This document shows positions 13,801-26,609 of a stretch of DNA of 64,000 nucleotides, piece after piece; within the stretch, counting starts at the first letter, position 1; each line of letters begins with the position of its first letter. The notes beneath the pieces are model-generated. The model saw nothing but the letters and a program-made list of their open reading frames with translations. It was not told the DNA's origin and made no database searches. The stretch is from Paragordius varius (taxonomy: Eukaryota > Nematomorpha): contig OZ176053.1 of the NCBI GenBank assembly GCA_964247055.1, positions 12,710,001-12,774,000 on the forward strand, written 5' to 3'. A program made the translations under genes and the position numbers.

Positions 13801-15038
13801 TGTGTAAATCATGCATCAATTTAAATTTCCACTGGTTCGCTACTACATGTGTTTTTAGGGATGAATTAACCTTGAACATATTGGGTCAAGGCTTTTCAAA
13901 TAATCAGTTTATTTATATAACGAAATTAAATTTACATCTTATTTTTGTAAAAATGTTTTTATTGAAATTTTTGGATAAACTAATATAAATTTATTGACAA
14001 CAAAGTTAATAAATATTAATTTATTTTATTTTACTGAGTTATTATGCATCGCTCATATATATTTTAAAAATAAACTATTTTCTGAAAACTGGTGATCCTC
14101 TAACCATAAATAATAATATTTAGGCTAATATTAAGGCATCGATTTCCAACACAAAACATATAGTAATAACCAAACCGAAAAAATTCAGTTTTTTTAAATT
14201 TTAATTATAAATATTACAGAATGAATGAGTATACATTGCTAGAAAGTTTTTATTTATTGCCAAATAGTATTTGCAGCAAAGAGAATTATTATTGGCTAAT
14301 AAGAAGAATGTAAAATGTGAAAAAATAACTATAAACCAATAATATTGCCCTTTGTTGTATTCACTATTTGGTAATAATTAATAACTTAATGTAAAAATAC
14401 TCATACTGTATTTCTATCGAATATTTCGTGCAATATATATTTCGTGGCAAGGTTACCAATATTTTTAGGAGTAAAATTTTAACTCAACATTTTTTTAAGT
14501 TTTCATATCTTTGAGTAATGAATGTATCATTCATAAATCTAAATTTTATACGCATTTAAAACCGTCAACAATGAAATTCTAACATCAGTTCCCGTGTTTG
14601 AAAATATCAAAAAAAAACACAATGATATAAAGTCCAATTTATACCTTATTCCGCCCATATTTTAGGCGAAAAATCAATATTTTTGATGACGATTGGCGAT
14701 GCTGTAATTATTAATCTCGCTCTATTTACATTTTAAAAAATCATAATTTTTTAAACTGTATTTTTGCCTCCTAGTCTCTTTGAAACTAAAAATTAAATAA
14801 AACCGAGTATTATAAATACAGTAATAATTGAAATTATACAGATTAGATGTAAACATTAGACAAATATTTTTCAAAAGCTCTACTTTTTTGAACTTGATTA
14901 CAAATAACATACTTTACAATTATTAAAAAATTAAGATCAAAAATATGTTTGTCTTTTGAAAAAAAAAAGTATTTCTCATTTTAGTTATTACAATTTTCTG
15001 TATATAATCTCAATTTGTATTGTGTTTTAAAGCCTTAC
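10835..15038. other. AT-rich DNA without a confirmed exon
   Basis: This stretch must hold either a large intron of the twitchin-like gene or its 5' exons plus an intergenic space. By eye I found only weak exon-like islands on the minus strand (near 11,500-11,530, 12,715-12,770 and 13,480-13,555), and none chains in phase with both neighbours. No repeat family seen elsewhere in the window is obvious here. Confidence 0.5.
11659..11680. repeat. (TA)n microsatellite
   Basis: A short TA run in non-coding DNA upstream of the first visible twitchin-like exon. Confidence 0.9.
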
Positions 15039-18000
15039 AGATAAATCCACAATAATTTGCGGGGCACGAGAGTTGCTCTTGTAATAAAGTTTGTAGCCTT
15101 GATAGATGCCAGCATCAAGCGATTTATCTCTTTCAATCCAAATCTGAACATTTCGGTTATCTCGTAAGAAATGTTTGACACCGGGGACATTGATGTTGTT
15201 TGTGTTAAAGGTGTCACCACTTGCCAGAGAAAATACTATAAAACATATTCATTCAAACTACAGAGTTCAAAATATAAGTTTGGGGGTAATCATCCCATTT
15301 TGTTGTACATATAAAATAAAACTTACCTAGTTTGTAATGTGTAGTATGAATATTTTAACCGAAACTAAAATCAATCTCGTGCTGCTACGCAGCCCGAGAA
15401 AGTCCTTTGGACTTCTGGAGGGGGGGGGGGGAGTCATTTTAATTTTATAAGCAATTTTATTATGCGGCACGAAGTTTTAAAATGATTCACATAGTCTCAT
15501 AAGTTTTCTGAAATTTGGCTCCAAAGGCATGCTTGGATATGATGGCGCAGTTGTAAGCGGGTAGCCCCCTACCCAGAGGCCAATATATAAATGTAGTTAG
15601 ATAAAAAAATTTGCCTTTATACTTGGAATCAGCGTTCATTCCTAATAGTTTATGGAATAATGGCTTCAAAACTAAATAAGAGTACAATGATAGCGCATTT
15701 TTTAGAGCGTAAAGGGCCTCTTTAACGGCTAATTCAAAAATCCGCTCGTCTAATATTTTTGACTTTTTACGGGTAATACTTTAAGCAGCTATTGCATATA
15801 GCCTGATAGGTTTTCTGAAATTTGGCCCCAAAAGCGGGCTATTTTGATATGACGGGTTAGTTTTTCGAGGGTAGCGCCTTACTCAGCAGCTATCATCAAA
15901 GAAATGCTTGACTAAAATTTTTGCCTTTTAACAGGGAATACGTAGAATCCTTATTGAAATTTTACGGTCTCATGGCGAAAAATAGATTCAAAAAATTATT
16001 TTTGTGGACTTTGTTATAAAAAAATGGCATTTTACAGGGGGAGCGGGTAAAAAGAGGGCCTAAATTAAAAAGCGAGCCGACTATGTTCGGCGCAATCGAT
16101 AATAAGTAAACAAAAATCATATTTGAAATTGAATGGTCCAACACGTTATCCGGAAAACTGTCTCAAAAAAACGATTTTTGCGGACCTATGTTTTTAAAAA
16201 AACCTGTTTTTCACACGGGGTGGGATGGAACTGGAGGCCTAATTCAAAAAAGGGAGAAGCTATTGTCGGGACATTTATTAATGATTAAATTGTTTTTATA
16301 TTTGGATTTGAATGGGTCTACCGGTTTTCCGGAAACAGAACACAAAGCCAGCATTTTCCATTTTTATAGATATATAGATTTAATTTAAAGTTTATCCATG
16401 GATACCAGTTTAACCAGAAATTTAAATATATTTACACGGATGAATAAAAACAAATGTTTAGGTTGAAAAAATGGAAAATACTAATGACATGGTTATATTT
16501 ACCCTAAAATACTCACATAATCCGTTTTTCATTTCAAAGAAAAAATCTTTATACAATGTATACTGTGTTAGGTTTATATGTCTAAAATAATTTACTAATT
16601 ATGAATTTTACCAGACTCTCCTATATAAATACATCAAGATTAAAAAGTATAATCAATTTTTCATACTTATCGAATTTCTAAAAGTGGGTGGCTTGTGTGG
16701 TAATCTTACAAAAACTGTCACATAACATTCTTTGGAAGGAGTTTTTGTTATGGACACAAAATTTTTGGAACTTTTTTGCATATCTAAAGGGATATTTAAA
16801 AAAAAATCATTTTGAAGATAAAGTGTTTGTTAATAACTAACATTTAATTTGTAACTGATATTTCATATTTTCAGGTGGCATAAATATTTTTACATAATGA
16901 AATTAATAGTTTTATAGGTGTTTTTTGACTTATTGTATTAAAATTTATTGATGTAAAAAGTTATTATTTTTACAATTAAAAAAAATCCAAATCCGTGAGC
17001 ATATAATGGATTTTTGAAAAAATGTTACATTTGTTATTCCCATTAAAAGATATATTTTGAAATTACAAGGTTGGAACCCAATGTTTTTATTTTAGCCACT
17101 AAAAACATATATAATTAAAATACGCTCTGCCTCTATAATTACACAAGAGCCTCCTCTAAACAGCATATACTTGCGACAAAATTTAACGCTGAAATTGCGT
17201 TTTAAATTAAAAAGTAATATTTTTAGTCTCTTTCACCATACCGGAATTATTTAATAGATACCACTGAAGACTAGCATCTAAAAATATAAATCATTTGAAT
17301 TTAAATCAAAACAGTATTATTAACATAAAAATTTTGAATTTCAAATTAATGCGAACATTTGAGTAGATTGATATACCTCTCCGGTAACTAAAGCGAATTA
17401 TGTAAAAAAATGTGCTTTTATAATATTCCAACGAATATATTTCGTCATGATCCAATATTCATGTAATACGCTATATTTTGATATATGACACATAAGAATT
17501 TAACAAAACTAATTTTACAGCACACAGCTGATTACCAACATTAGTGAACTTTTAAAATATAACCTATATAATAACAAATTAAAAATGTTTATTTACATAA
17601 ATACCGAATTCGGCGAAGCAACAACTTTTTTGAACTGAAGAACCTGCCCGAAGTAACTAAAATATTTAACTTAATATTATAAACAATATTCTAAAATATT
17701 GATGATTTTAATGTAAATTATCAAATTTCTAAAATTATTAAATACATCCCTTTACACTTTAATACCCTTATCATTTCTAGATCATCCTCAAAATAATAAT
17801 AATTCCTCAGAAAATGTAAAATTAAATTTTGGTTTTATATTTTACACATACGCATCATCACTCGCTATAAAACTATAGCTAAATCTTACCATGTTGATAA
17901 TTAATAATAATTTAAAAATGTTATCGCATTTATACAAAATAATTTTATCATATTTTTTATATAACTCATAATGAAAGCTTTTAAAGTAAATAGGCTGCGA

Positions 18001-18341
18001 CTCTAGACCGAATATTATAATGGAAAATTGATTATTTGCAACAAATGCATGGGTTCAATAAATTACCGCCAAATTTTATTATACTATTATTAACAAATTT
18101 GGTCAATTATAATGTTTTTATATAAAAGCAAAATTATGCAATATTTTGATTTCAAAACCGGCTAATAATCTAAGTTTAAAAAAGTCTCTCCTTTACTTGA
18201 AGTGATAGAAAAGGGATTGTTAACATTTTGTTGGAATTGACGTGTCGAAAAAGCTGAACCAGATAATATGCAATTCTGCGCCCAAGAATTGATAATCAGG
18301 GCTGATAGAATGAATAAACACTCGATAAATAATGATTTCAT
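15039..18341 (-). CDS. Candidate secreted Ig-domain protein (three exons, 3' end unresolved)
   Basis: Exon 18197-18341 starts with ATG and encodes a textbook signal peptide: MKSLFIECLFILSALI followed by a cleavage-like SWA. If unspliced it reads only 59 codons, to a stop at 18162. A donor (A then gtaaag) joins it in phase to exon 17242-17277, which encodes ASLQWYLLNNS. That joins in phase to exon 15039-15235, which encodes RNVQIWIERDKSLDAGIYQG and later APQIIVDLS. Together these resemble one Ig domain: strand C with W, then strand F with D-A-G-x-Y. The cysteine pair of a classical secreted Ig is not evident. A possible terminal exon near 13,555 would add GPWNSYFGIPF and a stop. The set could instead be upstream exons of the twitchin-like gene, although that family is intracellular and has no signal peptide. 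Confidence 0.4.
15370..16400 (+). repeat. Repeat family A, copy 1 (hairpin-headed, internally tandem)
   Basis: It begins near two adjacent hairpins, CTCG-GCTGC-tac-GCAGC-CGAG and AAGTCC-TTT-GGACTT (15,379-15,415), followed by a G run. Inside, a unit containing ttttctgaaatttggc recurs about 300 bp apart (near 15,507 and 15,813). Related copies lie at 27,945-29,180 (reversed) and 62,345-63,480. Short open frames inside differ between copies and look non-coding. The family is unknown to me; hairpins plus an internal array recall non-autonomous Helitron-like elements, which is inference only. Confidence 0.7.
16401..17241. other. AT-rich DNA with no recognised feature
   Basis: Lies between repeat A copy 1 and the short exon at 17242-17277 of the candidate secreted Ig gene; on that model it is intron. 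I see no convincing exon or repeat in it. Confidence 0.5.
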
Positions 18342-18615
18342 AACAATCGATTCAAAAAATAATTGAAAAAAATATAAATAAATTTATGTGGTATATATAA
18401 TTCGGGCTTCAGGCTACACAACATAAGGTTAAAGCGAAAAACGCCAAATATTAATTAATTCAAAATATATATGTCGCCAATATTAATATAATGAATGGTA
18501 ATCAATTTTATATAGGTTAGCTATATTAAGAAGAATATATTTTTTGTATGGTATCTAACTCATTTCCCATTTATTCATTTTATGGTAAGAAATATTATAT
18601 AAAATGTCCATCGTA

Positions 18616-18621
18616 TTTATT
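18616..18621 (-). terminator. Poly(A) signal of Ddi1
   Basis: AATAAA on the minus strand, about 30 nt after the Ddi1 stop codon. Confidence 0.6.
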
Positions 18622-18650
18622 GCTAGTAAAGACGACTGAATTAATACGTT

Positions 18651-21600
18651 TCAAGCGTGTTCATTAAATAAGCGGGAAAGATTGATGGCAGCGAGTTCTA
18701 CATTGCCTCCACACTTCTCAAGTTCCTTTTCGGCCGTTTGACGGGGAAAACCCATCTCCACCAATTGATTTATTGCTAAACACAATCAATTTTAAAGTTT
18801 ACAATGAAAAATTTATAAAATAATTGTGCATAATTTTAATAATATAAGGACTACAGGTTGGTGCCATTACTCATTGTTATTCACAAAATACAATTGAAAT
18901 AAATTATGGTCGTCCCCTAAGGTGATTATAATTTAATAGTATGGGATTTCGAATGTTATACATTAAAAGTTATGGTTAAAGATCCCCAAACCTATATTTT
19001 AAATTAAAATTCTTAAAAATATATGGATGCTTTCAAAGTTAAAAATAATTGATTAGGTGTTAATTTAACACAAAAAGCATATATTTGTTAGATCTTGTAT
19101 GCATATGTTTTTGTTAGGGTAAATACAACTCATTCATTAGTAATTCAGTACCGTTTGTGGAGCTATTGAATAGATCTTTTTGATATGAAAATTGAACGAA
19201 TGTATTGCGACACTTAAAAGGACATCCGAATAACATTTTTGCATATATTAATTAGAATCGTTTAAATCAAAAGGAAAAAAATTATAGAACATTAAATAAC
19301 ACGAGTTAACGCAAAAACTCATAAACAACAAAAGGATTCAATTTAAATTACAGCTTTCTAATTAAAGTTTAATATCATAAATATTTAACATTGGCCTGTG
19401 ATCGTCGACTATTCCAATTAAATGCTAAGTTAGAGGAGAGAAATAAATGGTTTATATCTTAAAATTTTATTAATCTCTTAGGATTTTTGGTCATGAAACA
19501 AGATTAAAATAATTAAAACAGAATTAAGCAAATATTTTATCACAATCAAAATATCAATAAGGAAATTATAGGAAATCTTGTCTTGAGGTTAAAATAAAAA
19601 TCTTGTCTTGAGGTTAAAATTATCATTTTAAGATAATAATTTTTTATACATTCTTTGAAATATGATTAATTATAGTAAACAAATAAATAATAGAATTTAT
19701 GATTAATTAATATTAAGGAAATAGTTTAGATGAGAAATCTTAAAAATGCTATATGAAATTAGCTATTTATTATCATTAAGCAATAAATAGGTGCTAAATA
19801 AATCCCTAAATCTTGTTATATATGAAATTATATTCAACACATCCTAATATTTGTCAGTCTATATTATAATTATTGAAAAAATATTAATAATGTATAAAAA
19901 TAAATCTTGCTTTATTAAATTATTTTTTAAAACATATTTTCCTAAAGAGATAAGGGGATAAAAAAGGATTTTCCAAAAAATGATATTGCCAATGGTAAAA
20001 AAATTTTTATATAAATTTTTATTTAGAGAAAATTAAAGGTCTTTGAAAATTAAACGGTAAGAATTGTTGATAAATTTGTCTGCATATCTGAGAGTATTGT
20101 ATATTATTATTTTTAAATAACCTGTGAACTAAAAAACTAAAATTTAAACAAATTACTAAAATAATCGAATTTACACTCCTAAAAATTTGAATAAGGATAT
20201 AGTTGTAGGGCTAAACAAAAACATCAATTCATTTGTTAGCAATAATTCATTTGTCCCGAATCATTTTAAAATTTAACCATTCATTCTATCTGGCAATGTG
20301 ATGTTTGTTAAGTAATCGTTTGAATGAAACAAAAAATTAAAATAAAAAAAGTACCATCGTTTGTGTCACCATGCGGTGCGGATTCCTTATTTGTTTGAAC
20401 ATTTTTTGCATCAAATGCAGGCATGGAAGTGGAATGTTCCAAATAATTTTGTGGGCCTCCCAACTCTTCTTCATGGTGATATTTGGGAATTTCGTTTTCT
20501 GGCAAAAAGGGTGTACTCACTCCGTGTGACTTTATATGCAATCTGTATTGATAGAATTTAAAAGATGATACATGCATGTACTTTAAATACCAAGTATTTC
20601 GACAATATCCATGAATCATTTATCTTCAAGTGAATATATATATGTATATATATATAAACGCATTTACATTGGAATTTTTTGGACCAAACCATAGAAAATT
20701 ATACACATTTTGGTATAAATTAGTAAAATAAATTTGGTATTTCCAATTTAATTTACATTTTGACTTTACATCTAGAAAGTGTAATGCATTTTAAAATACG
20801 GACATAGTTAAGTTGAAGCGAGTTTTTTATTCGCATGTGCCCGTGTAATAAAACTTTTTGCATAGAAATTTTTACAAATCCAAAATCTGCCTTTGCTGCT
20901 GTATATTAACTAAAAATAAACCAGCTAATACCACGAATATTTAAATTTCCAAATTATTGGGAATCCATAATTTAAAATGATTATTTGAATGCAGCATTAT
21001 TTATATGTAATAATCATTTCGTTCCAAATCAATACAGAGAAGCCTGAGCAGTACTGTGTTTTTCATTGTTAATAATTTTATCAATGTTTTATAATAGTTG
21101 TTAATTTTAAAAGTCTAATATTTGTATTTATATTAAAAATAATCAAGGTAAATGCAGTGTTTATAAGTTAATAATAAAGGACTTATTTATTACACATTTT
21201 GTTCTAAATCGATGATACAGTGATGCCTGAGCAAAACATCGAGTCCCAGCAAAACGTCCATCATCTGACCCTCGAGGATGGAAAAGGAACAAGGGATGTG
21301 CGCATGCTCAATGATCACGTGAGTCATGTGGATGCGGCCTAGAATATTCTGAACTCCGACACCTCGTGCTATTCCACTCCATCTAAAATTTATAACTAAT
21401 TTATTATATCAACTATAATACCCATGAATAATTACAATATTATTAGTAAAAAATATTAAAAGTTTTAAACATAAAAAGTAAAAGACGAATGTTTTGCGTT
21501 GGTTAAAGAAAACCATGTTTTTTTAAAAAAAGGTGATCGTCTGGACTGCGACATAATAAATAGAGATGTTAGTTGGTAACATGATTATTTATGATCGCAA

Positions 21601-23974
21601 TTCTTTCATATATATATAACAAGGGTAAAATGGTTAAAAAATACACATCTTTACTTACTTTTTATTTAATAAAATTATTTTTTAATGTAAAATTTTTCAA
21701 TAAAACTATTTACTCATAAATGCATCTTATAAAAAAATTAAATCACTGTTTCTAAAATGGGTCACCTATATCTTAGAAATAAACCTAAAATATATGCGAG
21801 ATTTATATCAACCAACACAATCATAAAGAACGTTAACCAAAATATGCCATGTTTTTAAACTTTCGGACAACTGACATTTTAGTAAAAATTAAAATTATAA
21901 AAGCAAAAACACAAACAAACCATACTTTTTAACAATTTGTTTTCTAAAAACAATATATTAACAATTTCGATTTATATGATTGAGTGTACCATTTCACATT
22001 TTTATTCTTTATTTGGTAATTCAAAACGATTATACATATTTGCGGAAATAATGATTAAAAAAACAATATTGTCTTTCTCAAAAAATATTTAACTTAAAAT
22101 TTTTTCTCTCAGCGAAAATTAACATATTTCCTAGTTTTTTTCCAAAAAGAATCATATTTTATAAAAACAAGCTTTATAAACATGATTGTCTTTTTTGAAA
22201 ACAATTTATTCAAGTTTTGTCTAAGTTTTATCTGGTTAATTTAAATTTTTAGTCTAGTTACGCGCATATATGAAATGGCACCTTTTATCTGCAAGACGTA
22301 AGAGATTACATTTCTGGGCACAAGATTTAGACATGAGCGTTGATTGAGCCCCAGTGTCTACAAAAGCTTTCAGAGGGATCCCATTGACACGGATATTTAT
22401 GTATAGCATATGGACCTAATGTTCATAAAAAAAATTATAGAGACAAAATCTAAGTTTTTTTAATGGCAGATAAATTTTTTTACACTTATTTTTTAAGATA
22501 AGCTTTTTATTGCGAAATAAGAAATAGATTTAAAGGGGTAACACTATACATTTTGCTAGGTTATTAGAAAACATTAATGTTTAAAACAGTAGGGTTGCTG
22601 GCTTTATATTAATAATAATTTACGATATGTCTAATATTTACTCTATTTATGACAATTAAATGCCGTTTATGAAAGCAAAAAAAGGGAAACCATTGCAAAA
22701 GATTCGGGCGTGTGTTCAAGAGCTGCCTCCATGGCGTTATCAATGTTTTTCTGGTGAATATAAGAATAAATTTTTTCCTGAATTTCGGGTTTCATGAGAT
22801 CCTCTTCCGAAACAAAGCCTGCTCCCAAATTCGATGAAGATGGTGTGGATTGAGACATATACGGCTACATTCATAATTATATAAATACGGTCAAAATTAA
22901 ATTTAGTATAAAATATAATTATTTAAAATTTGATACGACAATATATATGTTGTTTTTCTAAAAATAAGTTTACAAATGAGATATGATTAAATATTAGGTT
23001 CTTAATGCTAAACCACTTAGACCTTCAAAAAATTGAACTTAGATTGAAAACAATATTTAAGGGATTATTGAGTGGTATATCATGATATGTGATGGTTACA
23101 AACTACACAAGCTTTAAAAAATAGCTTCTTTAAAATTTTGCGCACACAGTAATAACAATCAGAGTTAAAAATAATATTTGACTCTGTTAGATAAATGATT
23201 TATATAAAAATAAACTATAATTTTGCCAGATATAATAAAAGACAATGAATAAAGATCATATGCAATCTAAAATAGCTTTCAAACTTCAACTAAAACCATA
23301 AAATTAAAATCTGAATATATATTATGATAATAAAGAACTTAAAATAAAATCGAGAACGTCTAAATATATTATACAGAACCAAATTTAAAGTATTAATTTG
23401 AGAATATGTGGAAAATCCGTATAAGGCCAAATGTAAAAAAATTATATATTTTTATAAGTAAAATTGTTTAAATAATAAAATTACTTGCATAATTGAGCAA
23501 AACTTTTTGACATCGTTTTTTAAAAATGCATCTACCAGGTCAGGATTTCTTTGGCGTAAAATTTCAAGTTCTTGGGGATTCTTCAAAAAATGGTTTTTAA
23601 GGTTTTGTATTAGTTGGCTATGGACATGTTTATCATTTTTAGATGTAGATTTAGGAAGGACTATATTTGAAAAATCAATTTTAGGTACAAAGTTATTTAC
23701 GGTTGATGGATTTTCATCAGTTTCATTTTTTATAACTATCATTAAGTCCCCATCTTTAACATTCTCCTGTTCTAATGTTTTGGTAGCAGAAGTCAACATA
23801 ATTTTACCATCGTGCATAAGTAAGAATGTAGACTTTGGAACTTCTGTAAATATTAAAAATGTTCTTACTCATAGAAGTTTGGCATAAATTCCAAAAATTA
23901 TCTAAGGTAGTTTCCTTTGTACATTTAACATTAATAAATTCGTCATCTTTAATTAAAGTTACAGTAATTTCCAT
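18651..23974 (-). CDS. Ddi1: Ddi1: ubiquitin-like / retropepsin-like aspartic protease shuttle protein
   Basis: Seven exons give a 424-residue protein in phase: 23869-23974 (ATG), 23485-23843, 22691-22864, 22282-22415, 21194-21382, 20355-20542 and 18651-18775 (TGA). Order: an N-terminal ubiquitin-like domain (TLDNFWNLC, then [11 protein letters not shown]), the IDFSNI linker, the helical domain ([12 protein letters not shown] to EHTPESFAM), the retropepsin-like domain with the catalytic triplet in [14 protein letters not shown] and the [10 protein letters not shown] region, then FLPENEIP, and a C-terminal UBA domain ([17 protein letters not shown]). Ddi1 is a proteasome shuttle whose dimeric protease cleaves heavily ubiquitinated proteins and, in animals, Nrf1-type factors. 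The architecture is complete and the active-site Asp is present. Intron 1 is only 25 nt. It is a host gene, not a retroviral protease. Confidence 0.95.
19578..19625. repeat. Short tandem duplication in a Ddi1 intron
   Basis: The words atcttgtcttgaggtta occur twice in direct succession within the last Ddi1 intron (18776-20354). Otherwise that intron is plain AT-rich sequence. Confidence 0.85.
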
Positions 23975-24156
23975 TAATCAAGTGTGATCAAAACTTAAAA
24001 GGTTGCAAGACAGGTATATGAATGCAAATCAAACATTTGATACCTTATGATTACCAACAAAACTACGTCCGAATCGGAGAGTATTAAAAAATATCCTGAT
24101 AAAATATATATCTTCTAATCAATAAGGATTATCAGACTATTTTGGCTTTGGCCTAA

Positions 24157-24684
24157 CAATTCTATTTAGATTGGGGTATCCAAATACATCGGACTATTTC
24201 TAAGCGATATTTTTAAATACTACTGAAAGAAACGGTTATATTTCAAATTTATGTTTTTATCCTAATAAAAAATATATAAACATGCCAAAATAATGATATA
24301 AAATTTAATTTTGGAAAAAAAAACCCCGCACCAAACTATTAGGATGCCATTTTAATTTTACAACATTTTTGCAAAATATCGTATATTTGATTCTAAACCT
24401 AAAACCAAGTGCATTTTTTAAAAAAATCACAATTACCATTGCTTTAAAAAAAAGTGGTACATTTTGTATTATTTAGGTTATGCACACATGTATTTTTTAC
24501 CTGATTTTATTTTAAAATAGGCTATATATTTTTGAAAGAACTTTTATATGTTTTTAAGTGCAAATTTTTCTCATGGTTTCAATTCATTTCATATTTTTTG
24601 GAACGTATAATTATAAACAGGCCTGGGTATCCAACTACCCCAATTTGAATAGGTGGACTGAAAAAAATGTGTTGTATCCAAGTG
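24157..24684 (-). mobile_element. TTAA-type short element, family C, decayed copy
   Basis: Reverse-oriented, divergent copy of the family described at 38,867-40,006. The left part has ttggggtatccaaata, the middle has the shared cttcgacgcc-like block and the right end reads gttgtatccaagtg directly followed by TTAA (24,685-24,688). Non-coding. Confidence 0.7.
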
Positions 24685-25469
24685 TTAAAAGAAGAAATAG
24701 ATTAAGATTTTTTCATAATTTTAGATTTAAAATTTTTTTTTAACACATGTGCTAAAATAAAAAATCATAAATTATTTGGATTACTTTATATACTTTTTAA
24801 GATATTTAAATTTGCTCTGGGACATAAAACTACCCCTAAAAGAGAATGAAGTGTTAAGCAAAATAGCCATTTTTTCGGGAATAAAAACTTTTGTACTAAG
24901 CAAAATTAAATTTTTTCTAGATCAGTCTCGGCCCTTTTGTTTTTATTTAAATAAACTTGCCCAATTTTGACGGATCCAACAATTTACGATTTTCAAAACC
25001 CACATTTATAATTTAAAATTTCATAAAAATATTATTTTGTTTTTATATAGAGTTTATAATATATTTTAGTAATGTTTTTTTTTAAAAAAGCATTCAGCTT
25101 TTACCAAAAATAATTTATTTTACAAAATGTGCGCTATTTTACCAATTATAGGATTGCATTTACCACGAAAAGGTAAATAACTATTAATCACTCATAAAAG
25201 CCAAAATCAAAAGTACAAAAATAATTCTGATAATTTTCTTATAATAAATATATATACTCCCCACCCGATGTTGCAAATGGTATATTAACAATATATATTC
25301 TATCTAAGCATCTCAAAGACTACCCCTTTCCTACATTTTGCGTTTAAGGAAAGGAACCTTTTGATTTCCAATATTTGTGATATTATTATTTTTCCATCAA
25401 ACTTAGCGTTATTTTATTAAACATAAAAAAGCCTCCATAATGTGTTTTGAGATTAATAAGTTATAACAG

Positions 25470-25830
25470 CGGTGTCACAAATCGCTTGGCTGACCGAATT
25501 GAAAAAAATAACAAACGGAACATAAAATGTTTCATTCATGGCACTTGAAAAAATTTTCCGGCCCCGATATATCTTCTAATTTTAATTTTCGTTCATTTCA
25601 TTAGCGAAATTCGGAAAGATACATTTCTTACATTTATCATTAAGAAACATATTGAAAATTATTTTTACGATCAAAATTTTCCAAAAATGTAAAATTTTTT
25701 GGAGGGCCGCGATTAAACCCCTTACTTATGTGGGCCCCATACGATATTAAACGTAAGTGTCTATTATTTGGGGATTATTGTCAAAATGGAAGTTCTGGGC
25801 CTTTTACACTGTGCACTAGAAGGGAGAAAC
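25470..25830. mobile_element. Possible hAT-like remnant
   Basis: Starts with cagcggtgtcacaaa, a typical hAT terminal sequence, and ends near ttttacactg, a partial inverse of the start. I could not find a matching 8-bp target duplication, so the boundaries and family are tentative. Confidence 0.3.
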
Positions 25831-26609
25831 TCACATTTTAATATATTTTTTTTTTGAATTTTTTCATGATTATATTGGTTAGTCCTAGGTTTTAGAAGTA
25901 ATTTAAGAAAATTATTACAGAGTTGGCGGTTTAATAAGACACCGAAATTTTCGCTAAATATATGTGGTGAAATTTAAGGCATTAATATCATAACTAATGA
26001 AATAAGTTATATAGTCAATTTTTAAAAAGGTTATTTTTGACTTCAATGGGTTTTTCATACAAAAATGTTAAGATTGCAAGATGAAAAGAAAATGATGCTA
26101 GTTTATGACATTGATATTCTTTTTGAATTATGCTATGTTAATTTTTAAAATTTTGTTCACTAAATTTCTTCACTTTTTTATGTGGACTTAATTTTTGAGG
26201 TAGTTTTGTTTCCCACCAGAATTTAAATTTGTAAACATATTAAAAGATTGTGGTTAATTTTATTATTGTAGCTAAGATTGGGGATTCGTCATAAAGCGTA
26301 ATTACGCCATATTGTACGGTTGTGATGACTATCAACTGTTGCATTGATAGTTTGGTCTTCAGTCAAATTATCGATCCAACTCATTTTACATCTGCCACAT
26401 TTTCCAAAGCCTTCAATTTTGCCCGATATAAGTTGATACTCCAAGTTTTTGGCTCTAGTTATGTGACAGAAGTAATATTGTTTCAAGGCATAAGCCGAAT
26501 AAGGATATTTCAGGTTTAATTTAATCGAGAATGTCAGTGGTTTTATTTTTTTCAATTTATCTGTAGCAATTTTCTAAAGCACCACATTTCGAAAGTATTG
26601 ATATATCTG

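Noticed and set aside
22282-22415. Retropepsin motif DTGAQ as a sign of a retroviral fossil
   Set aside because: It is flanked in phase by the Ddi1 helical domain and followed by UBA, with introns; it is the host Ddi1 gene.
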